A stretch of DNA of 64,000 bases, taken from positions 5,629,501 through 5,693,500 of the forward strand of contig NC_019682.1 in the NCBI RefSeq assembly GCF_000316575.1, read 5' to 3'. Position numbers and translations under genes: made by a program. Source of the stretch: Calothrix sp. PCC 7507. Its GTDB lineage: Bacteria > Cyanobacteriota > Cyanobacteriia > Cyanobacteriales > Nostocaceae. Position 1 is the first letter of the stretch, and each line of letters begins with the position of its first letter. Positions 1 to 6,689 of the stretch are shown one piece after another. Below the pieces are notes generated by a model. That model saw only the letters and a list, made by a program, of their open reading frames with translations. It was not told the DNA's origin and ran no database searches.

Positions 1-124
1 AAATAATCCCACCTGGAATAAAAGTCAGTAGACCAAAGCCCCTCAATAACCAGACAGCGATGCCCATACCGAGAAGGATACCGAAAACCTGGGTTAATCT
101 GCGACTTAAAGAAGATTGACTCAC
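1..124 (-). CDS. Hypothetical membrane protein, N-terminal part only
   Basis: The reading frame starts at GTG (124-122) and runs off the left edge of the window after about 41 codons. It opens with a short polar, basic stretch (SQSSLSRRLTQ) followed by a long hydrophobic segment (VFGILLGMGIAVWLLRGFG), which fits one N-terminal membrane helix. I do not recognise the family, and nothing beyond membrane location can be inferred from this fragment. No other start fits better in this frame. The region 125-421 to its right has no convincing gene and probably holds the promoters of this gene and of the plus-strand gene at 422. Confidence 0.5.
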   Translation of the reverse strand, partial: MSQSSLSRRLTQVFGILLGMGIAVWLLRGFGLLTFIPGGII

Positions 125-421
125 CTAATTTCCCTCTTCACTCAAACTTCATGAAATGCAACTTGCATATTTAATTGTGTTTGTGCCATTCTAGCTGTTG
201 CCAACGCAGTTTTTTATCTAGAAGTGTTGCTGGTGTGAAAACTGCTGAGAATACTTCTTGACATAATCGTAAGATTAAACACATACTTTTAAGTGGATTC
301 ACAGAATAATATTTTCAGTGTAACTATTTCCGGAAAACTCGTCTGTTGGACTGGAACTAGAATTTAAAGGGTTGGACTGGATCTGATTTGGATGATTTGC
401 TGTTTCAACCCTGACAGGTGA

Positions 422-1006
422 ATGAGTGGAGGAGTAACAGAAATCAATATGTCTGCATTCTATATCTCAGATTCAATGATTCCCGGCTCTGATCTGCCTT
501 GGAGTCAAGATAAACAAAAGTTGCTAATGCAAGGCGAAATCTTGGTAAAACTAGGATCGCATACAGCCTGGGGTGGTGCTGTTACAGCTTGGATGTATGT
601 ACCGCTAGTGCGATCGCAAGTATGGCAACAACTCACCGATTACCCCCGTTGGGTACAATATTTTCCTGATATCACCAGAAGTGAAGTTCTACAAAAAGGT
701 GAAGTCAAGCGCCTGTATCAAGCAGCACAAAAAGCTTTTCTATTTTTCACCGCCCAAGTAGAAATCTATCTCAATGTCGTAGAAGTATTGGGGCAACAAA
801 TTCAATTTCGGATGGAAACAGGCACTTTTGAAGACTTTAAAGCCAATTTAGAGTTAAAAGATTGCGGTAGCGGCACTTTGCTCGCTTATAATGTGCAAGC
901 CACCCCCAATATCCCCATCCCTTCAATTTTCATTCAACAAGCAATGAATTTTGAGTTACCCGCGAATATGCGTAAAATGCGACAAGTGCTTTGTAAAGGT
1001 CAATAA
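422..1006 (+). CDS. SRPBCC / cyclase-dehydrase (START-like) family protein
   Basis: This 194-residue protein resembles the SRPBCC (Bet v1/START-like) superfamily, whose members bind hydrophobic ligands in a helix-grip cavity. The evidence is the segment with VWQQLTDYPRWVQYFPDI (about residues 67-84), typical of coenzyme Q-binding/cyclase-type members, followed by alternating beta strands and a C-terminal amphipathic helix (about 160-190). No signal peptide or membrane segment is seen. The start is uncertain: an in-frame ATG at 449 lies behind a GGAGGAG at 428-434, so the protein may be 185 residues. It ends 5 bases before the DUF924 gene, so the two are probably co-transcribed. The ligand is unknown. 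Confidence 0.7.
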   Translation: MSGGVTEINMSAFYISDSMIPGSDLPWSQDKQKLLMQGEILVKLGSHTAWGGAVTAWMYVPLVRSQVWQQLTDYPRWVQYFPDITRSEVLQKGEVKRLYQAAQKAFLFFTAQVEIYLNVVEVLGQQIQFRMETGTFEDFKANLELKDCGSGTLLAYNVQATPNIPIPSIFIQQAMNFELPANMRKMRQVLCKGQ

Positions 1007-1011
1007 CGGCA

Positions 1012-1587
1012 ATGTTACAGGCAAGAGACGTTTTGGACTTTTGGTTTGGTCATCCCGATGAACCAGGTTACGGTAAACCACAGGCTTTTTGGTTTAATAA
1101 AACACCAGATTTTGATCAGGAACTACGAAGCAAGTTTCTTAAAGAATACCAAAAAGCCGCAGATGGATATCTAGATGATTGGATCGATTCACCCAACACC
1201 TGTCTGGCATTGATTCTATTGCTAGATCAATTTCCCCGAAATATGTTTCGTGGTACTCCCGAAGCCTTTGCAACTGACTGGGAAGCACTCTCAGCCGCAC
1301 AGCAAGCCATTGCACAAGGCTACGATCGCCTATTCTTGCCTGTACAACGCTGGTTTATTTATTTACCCTTTGAACACAGCGAAAACCTAGAGCATCAGCA
1401 TCACAGTGTCAAGTTATTTCAGGAACTCAGTCATGATCCCGAAAGTGCCAGTGCCATTGAGTATGCATTTCAGCATATGGAAATAATCAAGCGTTTTGGC
1501 CGCTTTCCTCATCGCAATATTATTTTAGGAAGGACATCAACACCAGAAGAAAAAGAATTTTTGCTGCAGCCTAATTCATTATTTTAG
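1012..1587 (+). CDS. DUF924 family protein
   Basis: This 191-residue protein matches the DUF924 family, all-helical TPR-like proteins found in bacteria and plants. The family pattern is clear: an opening DVLDFWFG, a central LALILLLDQFPRNMFRGT (about residues 65-82), then WFIYLPFEHSE and FGRFPHRN near the C-terminus. Length agrees with the family. It follows the SRPBCC gene with a 5-base gap, so an operon is likely. The biochemical function is unknown for the family, and the sequence gives no catalytic motif to add. The 3' end converges on the Nif11-type gene and is followed by a heptamer repeat. Confidence 0.85.
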   Translation: MLQARDVLDFWFGHPDEPGYGKPQAFWFNKTPDFDQELRSKFLKEYQKAADGYLDDWIDSPNTCLALILLLDQFPRNMFRGTPEAFATDWEALSAAQQAIAQGYDRLFLPVQRWFIYLPFEHSENLEHQHHSVKLFQELSHDPESASAIEYAFQHMEIIKRFGRFPHRNIILGRTSTPEEKEFLLQPNSLF

Positions 1588-1676
1588 ATTGTCATTTGTC
1601 ATTAGTTATTTGTCATTTATTAGGTAGATTAGGAAATAAACTGGGCATAAAATTTTTACACTCAGAAACTTTCAAG

Positions 1677-1704
1677 CCTATTGCCTATTGCCTATTGCCT
1701 ATTG
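1677..1704. repeat. Heptanucleotide tandem repeat (STRR), 4 x CCTATTG
   Basis: Four exact head-to-tail copies of the 7-mer CCTATTG are seen. Short tandem heptamer repeats of this kind are typical of heterocystous cyanobacteria. The array overlaps the stop codon of the Nif11-type gene on the minus strand. Confidence 0.85.
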
Positions 1705-1950
1705 TCTTACAGCTTCTGATAGATTTATTGATGGCTCAGAAAAGTTTGATTCACTTTCTAACCATGATTGATTTAGCTCACTTTCACTGAAGTTGTATCC
1801 TAAACTTGCTGCCAGACTAACAATTTTAGTTTTATCCCAATGGTGGCTGCCAAAAAAACCTTGACGGCAGCACTTATGATAATATTTTTCATAAATAGCT
1901 GGTTCTGATATTAACAATTCATAAAAAGCATTAACCTGTTTTAGCGACAT
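1699..1950 (-). CDS. Nif11-type leader peptide family protein
   Basis: This 83-residue protein opens with MSLKQVNAFYELLISEPAIY, the hallmark of the Nif11 family: short proteins of nitrogen-fixing cyanobacteria and leader peptides of some ribosomally made natural products. The family's helix pattern continues with LAASLGYNFSESEL (about residues 47-60), matching the usual G-(F/Y)-x-F-(S/T)-x-x-E-L segment. There is no double-glycine cleavage site at the end and no maturase or exporter nearby, so it looks like a free-standing Nif11 protein rather than part of a peptide cluster. The central part (KCCRQGFFGSHHWDK) is unusually rich in Cys and His. The stop codon lies inside a heptamer repeat. Confidence 0.75.
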   Translation of the reverse strand: MSLKQVNAFYELLISEPAIYEKYYHKCCRQGFFGSHHWDKTKIVSLAASLGYNFSESELNQSWLESESNFSEPSINLSEAVRQ

Positions 1951-2246
1951 AAAAACTTTGCGCCTCTGTCGTGATTTTTGTGCCTACTAAAAACTACATC
2001 CGAGTAACAAATAATTCCGGCTAGATCGCGAAAATACTACATTACTTTTCTTTATGGTACTGCGTTAAGGTCTAATTAAGATAAATTTATAACTAGTACG
2101 CAACAGCACAAATAAATCGCCCATTACAAAATACTGAAAAGCTTGCTGTACAAGTTTCTTCGTTTCAGAATAGCCTGCGGCAAGCCGTACTCTCCGAGAA
2201 GCCGCCTCCGGCGTCTACCGCGTCTACAGACTTCAGCCTTTTTATA
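1951..2246. repeat. Intergenic region with a palindromic repeat at about 2171-2227
   Basis: No gene is seen between the Nif11-type gene and the Nudix gene. The right part (about 2171-2227) is GC-rich against an AT-rich background and contains GCCGCCTCCGGCG and a repeated CCGCGTCTAC/GCGTCTACCG. This resembles the small dispersed palindromes of Nostoc-type genomes. A related sequence sits inside the Mrp gene at about 3030-3075. Confidence 0.5.
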
Positions 2247-2684
2247 CTAGGGTTTGGATGCGTAATCAAATAACTCTGTCTGGAAAAAACTCTGAAAAAT
2301 ATGTTTGAGTGCAGCTGTTTGAATCTGAGCGATCGCTTTGCTAAGTTCTAGCCATTGGCGTTGCCTTTGACTTGCTTCTGGATAATCTTCACTGACCATG
2401 ACAACTGCTAATAAATACATCTTAACTTGGTAAATATTGCCACGTTTGCGATATTTATAAATACCGAGTTCATTAATATTTACCTGTCCCATAACCCCAG
2501 CTTCTTCCCAGGCTTCTTTAGCTGCTGAGTCGTGTGGACTCATACCATTAGAGATTCCTCCTTTAGGAATCACCCAGCGTTGGCGATCGCGGGTTGTGAT
2601 CAATAGGACTTCGATTCTACCATTTTGGATTCTATAAGGAATCACTCCAGATTGCTGAAATATTTTGCTGACTTTTCGACTCAT
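2247..2684 (-). CDS. Nudix hydrolase
   Basis: This 145-residue protein is a Nudix hydrolase, an enzyme class that cleaves nucleoside diphosphates linked to another group. The fold is shown by an N-terminal strand (SGVIPYRI), the WVIPKGG entry, and a Nudix box around residues 41-63 containing AAKEAWEEAGV. The metal-binding EAWEEAG core is intact. The first Glu of the canonical G-x5-E-x7-REUXEEXGU box is Met here, and the Arg is Lys. The substrate cannot be read from the sequence; the PKGG start resembles diphosphoinositol-polyphosphate/diadenosine-polyphosphate hydrolases. It stands alone, and 2685-2965 upstream shows no gene. Confidence 0.85.
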   Translation of the reverse strand: MSRKVSKIFQQSGVIPYRIQNGRIEVLLITTRDRQRWVIPKGGISNGMSPHDSAAKEAWEEAGVMGQVNINELGIYKYRKRGNIYQVKMYLLAVVMVSEDYPEASQRQRQWLELSKAIAQIQTAALKHIFQSFFQTELFDYASKP

Positions 2685-2965
2685 GTGAATTAAACTTTTA
2701 TGATGTAATTCAGCCCTTGTTTATTGCTAGCAGCTAGTCTTGGGAAATTTAGACGAAATGCAGATGAAATAGTGCCATTTAACTTTTAAAGTTGATTTTC
2801 ACTGGATTTTCTCAACTCTGAATAAAAACTAGCTTCATACCTTATTGAATTTTTCTGAATGTGAATCCCAAATTCCTCAGTCTAGAGATATATAGCTGTT
2901 TTCAGATTAGTGAAGTAGGATTTTAAATTGCCAAGCCTGTAGGAGTGGACTATACCCCATTAGTG

Positions 2966-4015
2966 TCAACTTAAGGTAGAAGTCTTGCTAAAAGTTGCGT
3001 TAAGTGCGGTGGCAATTTGTGCAAAAACCTCACTTGCCGGCGAAGTGCGATGCCTCCGGCTGGCTTCGCCTACGCTAATTGCAATCGGATTTCCAGCATC
3101 ACCACCACTACAAATATCGGGATCAATGGGAATTTGCCCCAGCAGTGGCACTTGTAATTCTGCTGCGAGTTGTTCGCCGCCACCACTGCCAAAAATTGGC
3201 GTGCGTGCGCCACAATCACCACAGATTAAATAGCTCATATTTTCAACGATGCCAAGTACAGGAACACCCACTTGGCGAAACATATATATGTTACGTCGCA
3301 CATCTGCAACAGCCACTTGTTGAGGAGTCGTCACGAGAATCACTCCACAAACAGGGCTTTCTTGGATAATTGTGATTTGAGCATCACCTGTACCGGGAGG
3401 TAAATCTATTAATAAATAATCCAATTCGCCCCATTCCACATCTTGCAAAAATTGAGTGATAATTTTATGCAACACAGGGCCACGCCATGCCAAAGGACGA
3501 TTTTCTTCTACAAGTAAACCAACTGACATTAGTTTTATTCCCTGAACTTCTAGAGGTAAAAACTTATCACCTCTGGGAGTATTAATCACTTGAATATCAG
3601 CTTGTCCTAAACCCAACATTTGCGGCACGTTAGGGCCATAAATATCAGCATCTAGTATCCCAACTTTTGCACCTTGTAATCTTAAGGCGGCGGCTATATT
3701 GACGGCTGTTGTTGATTTGCCTACGCCACCTTTTCCACTAGAAACCGCTAGAGTGATTTTAACACCAGGAATTGTACAAATTTGAATATAAGTTTTTTTG
3801 CACCAAGTTAGAAATGATAATTTAGATTGAACATCTGTCTGTAATTGCTGCTGATGGGAACCAATATATAAACGCAAGTAAACATAGTCATCAACTATAC
3901 GGAGATTTCGCACAATTCCCAAACTAACGATGTCATTTTTTAAAGTAGGTTCAATAACCTGTTTGAGGAGTTCAACTACCTCTTTTTGATAAGAATTAAT
4001 CTCCGATTGTACCAC
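2966..4015 (-). CDS. apbC: Mrp/NBP35-type iron-sulfur carrier P-loop ATPase
   Basis: This 349-residue protein is an Mrp/ApbC ATPase, which carries and delivers Fe-S clusters. It has an N-terminal MIP18/DUF59 domain (about residues 1-95), a deviant Walker A (SSGKGGVGKSTTAVN, about 102-116), the family stretch IYGPNVPQMLG, the MSVG segment, DLPPGTGDA, and the ENMSY..CGDCG pair whose Cys residues bridge the cluster between two subunits. The start is GTG at 4015-4013. Near the C-terminus, residues GEASRRHRTSPAS sit where relatives run straight from PIAIS to a short SP-A-x-x-F-x-x-IA segment. The extra piece is encoded by a GC-rich repeat at about 3030-3075 that keeps the frame. Function is probably kept, because the insert lies outside the ATPase core. 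Confidence 0.9.
   Translation of the reverse strand: MVQSEINSYQKEVVELLKQVIEPTLKNDIVSLGIVRNLRIVDDYVYLRLYIGSHQQQLQTDVQSKLSFLTWCKKTYIQICTIPGVKITLAVSSGKGGVGKSTTAVNIAAALRLQGAKVGILDADIYGPNVPQMLGLGQADIQVINTPRGDKFLPLEVQGIKLMSVGLLVEENRPLAWRGPVLHKIITQFLQDVEWGELDYLLIDLPPGTGDAQITIIQESPVCGVILVTTPQQVAVADVRRNIYMFRQVGVPVLGIVENMSYLICGDCGARTPIFGSGGGEQLAAELQVPLLGQIPIDPDICSGGDAGNPIAISVGEASRRHRTSPASEVFAQIATALNATFSKTSTLS
3030..3075. repeat. Small palindromic repeat inserted in frame in the Mrp gene
   Basis: The segment reads CTTGCCGGCGAAGTGCG and then CTCCGGCTGGCTTCGCC. It is GC-rich and partly self-complementary, unlike the AT-rich gene around it. Similar words (GCCGTGAGCGTAGCCG) occur at about 32348. It adds about 13-15 codons and leaves the frame open. 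Confidence 0.55.
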
Positions 4016-4121
4016 TCTTATTAACTCTCTCAGAAAATTATATTAAATCCTAGCGAATTCACTTTAAAAACACTCTGTGTCTCTCTGCGCTTCCTCAGCG
4101 TTACTCTGCGTTAAAAAAAAA

Positions 4122-5081
4122 TCATTGATTTACTTCTTTATCTATTTGTATCTTCTGAATCGCCCGTTGCGCTTGGATAGATACTTCTTTATCAGGATCA
4201 TCTAAGGCTTGTTGCAGGGGGTTAATAACGTCAGGATGAGCTAAATTACCAAGAGCAATTACTGCTTCTTTGCGGACATCTGCATATTCATCTGTTAATG
4301 CTTGAATTAATCTCGGCATAACTTGAATATCTGGAATCTTTTGCAAAGCTTGTGCTGCTGATTTCCGCACTTGCCAATGTTCATCATTTAAGGCTGTTTC
4401 TAATGCGGAAATTGCTTGATTATTTGCATGAATAGTCAGAGATTTAGCTGCATTTCGGCGAACTTGCCAATCACTATCATTTGTGAGTGCTTGACAAAGG
4501 ATTGTAATCACTTCTGTATCTTGTAAATGTTCTAAAGTTAAAGCCGCAGCACGACGTACACTTGCTTCCTCGTCAAAGATGAGATTTAAAGCTTGTGGAC
4601 ATTTATCTAGTTGATTGATATATCGCAGTGTCGTAACTGCACCTTCTCTTAGCTCAGGATTTTTTGATGCTAAAAATGGCAAAATATATGGCAAAGATTG
4701 AATATCATGTATCTTCCGCAAAAGCACCAAAATATTTAATTGAAGATTTACATCATTACTTTGAAGTTTATCTAGTAAAAGTAACAATTCGTCTTGTGTG
4801 ATTAACTCATTTAATGCTGATGCAGCTTCAGTGCGAATATCTGTATCTGCTGAACCAAGGCTTTCAATTAAAGCCGGGATTGCAACGGGATTAGCAATTT
4901 CCCAAAGAGCAGATATTGCTATTTTCTGAACAGTAACATTTTCATCTTTCAAAGCGATAATTAAAGCATCTATTGTGTCATCATCGCCTAGATGCTGCAA
5001 GGTTTTGACAGCTACTATCCGGTCATTTATATCAGGCGATCGCAACATTTCTAGCCATTGCTTGAGTTCATCATTCATCAA
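4122..5081 (-). CDS. HEAT-repeat (PBS-lyase-like) protein
   Basis: This 319-residue protein is made almost wholly of HEAT-like repeats of about 31 residues, such as DIRTEAASALNEL, SVRRAAALTLEHL, QVRRNAAKSLTI, QVRKSAAQALQKI, DVRKEAVIALGNL and EVSIQAQRAIQKI. Such repeats form a curved solenoid used for protein-protein contacts; related ones occur in phycobilin lyases. No catalytic residue is evident. The gene lies 16 bases downstream of the AprB-like ferredoxin on the same strand and is probably co-transcribed, which points to a scaffold or assembly role for the flavoprotein/ferredoxin pair rather than a phycobilisome role. That role is inferred only from context. Confidence 0.8.
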   Translation of the reverse strand: MMNDELKQWLEMLRSPDINDRIVAVKTLQHLGDDDTIDALIIALKDENVTVQKIAISALWEIANPVAIPALIESLGSADTDIRTEAASALNELITQDELLLLLDKLQSNDVNLQLNILVLLRKIHDIQSLPYILPFLASKNPELREGAVTTLRYINQLDKCPQALNLIFDEEASVRRAAALTLEHLQDTEVITILCQALTNDSDWQVRRNAAKSLTIHANNQAISALETALNDEHWQVRKSAAQALQKIPDIQVMPRLIQALTDEYADVRKEAVIALGNLAHPDVINPLQQALDDPDKEVSIQAQRAIQKIQIDKEVNQ

Positions 5082-5097
5082 TTTTTACCACAAATAC

Positions 5098-5325
5098 TTA
5101 ACGTAATAAAAAAGGAATTTGCACAGTAATTGCATTGGTGGGACATTCTTTTTCACAAGGTAGACAAAACCAACACTCATCATATTTCATATACGCTTTT
5201 CCTGTTTCGGGATTCTTAGCCAATACATCCAAGGGACAAACTTCAATACAGGCTGTGCATTTTTCTAAACATTTCGATTCATCAACGATGACAGGAACAT
5301 CTATTCTCTGATTGATTAAAGCCAT
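5098..5325 (-). CDS. Two-[4Fe-4S] ferredoxin, AprB-like
   Basis: This 75-residue protein carries two cluster motifs: C-x3-C-x2-C-x3-CP (CLEKCTACIEVCP, about residues 19-31) and C-x2-C-x2-C-x3-CP (CWFCLPCEKECP, about 51-62). The spacing and the YDECW..C..C segment resemble the N-terminal part of AprB, the ferredoxin subunit of adenylylsulfate reductase. The C-terminal tail of AprB is absent. On the same strand, 1.36 kb upstream, lies a flavoprotein of the AprA/FrdA superfamily (6690-8399), so the two probably form an oxidoreductase. Between them sit a transposase and two MITE-like elements. The substrate is unknown; cyanobacteria are not known for dissimilatory sulfur metabolism. Confidence 0.85.
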   Translation of the reverse strand: MALINQRIDVPVIVDESKCLEKCTACIEVCPLDVLAKNPETGKAYMKYDECWFCLPCEKECPTNAITVQIPFLLR

Positions 5326-5425
5326 AAAATAACTCCATAATTTTGTAATGAAACTGCTAAACGGTAAAATAAATGGCGTAAGCTTACATCAATTATCTCA
5401 TGATTTTAGGTTGTTTATAGGCATT

Positions 5426-5968
5426 ATGGAATATCGCAGAGCCAAGATAGAAGGAGGTACATTTTTCTTTACCGTTGTTACTCATAACCGCCGAGAGTTT
5501 CTTTGTAATGCAGAGAATATTCTGCTGTTAAGACAAGCATTCAGAGAAGTAATGAGCAAATCTCCATTTATTGTAGATGCCATTGTCATATTACCAAACC
5601 ACATACACGCTATTTGGACGTTACCACCAGGGGACAGTGATTTTTCTGCTCGTTGGCGATTAATCAAAAATTATTTTACCCATAATTGTGATACTAAATA
5701 TCAAGAAAAAATCTCTAGATCACGTCAAAATAAAGGTGAAAAAGCTGTTTGGCAACGCAGATTTTGGGAACATCAAATTCAAGACGAAATAGATTTCATT
5801 CGTCATGTTGATTATATTCATTATAATCCTGTGAAACATGGATATGTTAAAGCACCTAAAGATTGGAATTATTCAAGTTTCATTTTGTATGTAAGCCAAG
5901 GAATTTACGATATAGATTGGGGTTCAGGAATAGAGATAGAATTTGCCGAAGATGTAGGAAATGAATAA
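5426..5968 (+). mobile_element. REP-associated tyrosine transposase (Y1/IS200-like, RAYT) gene
   Basis: This gene encodes a Y1-type single-strand transposase of the REP-associated family. The metal-binding His motif is visible in LPNHIHAIW, followed by the RAYT C-terminal signature IHYNPVKHGY and DWNYSSF. The catalytic Tyr is expected in the helix containing HVDYIHYNPV. I chose ATG 5426 (MEYRRAKI) because it starts the family's usual N-terminus; the frame is open from 5348. It is complete, about 180 residues. It lies between the AprA-like and AprB-like genes, opposite in direction to both. Its stop is 8 bases from a palindromic element (5976-6198) that may be its REP-type substrate. Confidence 0.88.
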
Positions 5969-5975
5969 TATATTT

Positions 5976-6198
5976 GTAGGTTGGGTGGAGGCGCAAGTTA
6001 ATATCTTGGCAACACAATGAACTATTTATATTGCGCCGTAACCCAACACGAAGCGATATTAATCTTAGTGCATAAACAAATATATAAAACAGGTTTAGCA
6101 TTGATTTTGTCCAAGAGAATGAGAGCTTATTATAGTGTGAATATTTTCTGTTTTCCCGATATCATTTGTTGGGTTCCACTACGTTCCACCCAACCTAC
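5976..6198. mobile_element. MITE-like element, family A, copy 1
   Basis: The 223-bp segment is bounded by GTAGGTTGGG (5976-5985) and CCCAACCTAC (6189-6198), a perfect 10-bp terminal inverted repeat. Inside, TTGGGTGGAGGCGCAA pairs with TTGCGCCGTAACCCAA near 6031-6046, giving sub-hairpins at both ends. No transposase is encoded, so mobility would need a helper. A second copy follows at 6228-6552, and ends of the same type bound 14618-14830. Confidence 0.75.
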
Positions 6199-6227
6199 GG
6201 GATAGAGCGGTACTAGCAGAAGTTATT

Positions 6228-6552
6228 GTAGGTTGGGTGGAGGCGCAAGTTAGTATCTTGGCAACACAATGAACCATTTATATCGCGCCGTAACCCAACA
6301 TCAAGGGATATTAATCTTAGCAAATAATTAAATATAGCGGTTCCCATTCAGATGGAGTACAACATTATATCGCGAGGTGTAGGGGCACGGCACTGCCGTG
6401 CCCTTACGGGTGTACGTCACTAGGTCGGGAAACGCTATATATGAAACAGGTTTAGCATTGATTTTGTCCAAGAAATTGATAGATTATAGTGTCAATATTT
6501 TCTGCTTTCCCGATATCATTTGTTGGGTGACATTACGTTCCACCCAACCTAC
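6228..6552. mobile_element. MITE-like element, family A, copy 2 (interrupted)
   Basis: This copy has the same GTAGGTTGGG/CCCAACCTAC ends as copy 1 and closely similar contents in the same order, but is 325 bp long. The extra length is a 109-bp element of a different family (6332-6440) inserted at an AT-rich site. Without it the copy is about 216 bp, close to copy 1. Confidence 0.75.
6332..6440. mobile_element. MITE-like element, family B, nested copy
   Basis: The element starts ATATAGCGGTTCCC (6332-6345) and ends GGGAAACGCTATAT (6427-6440); these are inverted repeats with one mismatch. The centre has GGCACGGCACTGCCGTGCCC, a strong palindrome. It sits inside a family A copy. Related copies are at 51777-51869 (complete) and as fragments near 34036, 37419, 37525 and 49153. 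Confidence 0.78.
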
Positions 6553-6594
6553 AGGAGAGAGCGATCGCACTACACAGACAAAACCTGCCGACCC

Positions 6595-6665
6595 AGGGTT
6601 AAAAACCCTTGATTTTTATTAGTCCACGGAGGTGGACTTTGTTTGTGTAGTAGCGAATTCTATTC
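6595..6665. repeat. Three small hairpins downstream of the flavoprotein gene
   Basis: Short inverted repeats follow one another: AGGGTTAAAAACCCT near 6596-6610, AGTCCACGGAGGTGGACT near 6621-6638 and GCGAATTCTATTCGC near 6653-6667. They lie just past the stop codon of the minus-strand flavoprotein gene. They could end its transcription, which would separate it from the ferredoxin gene further along, or be further dispersed palindromes. Confidence 0.45.
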
Positions 6666-6689
6666 GCCCAAAACTTTTAAAATATCCTC

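Noticed and set aside
1596-1790. Open frame of 64 codons overlapping the Nif11-type gene
   Set aside because: It is formed partly by the CCTATTG heptamers and lies opposite a gene with a clear family match.
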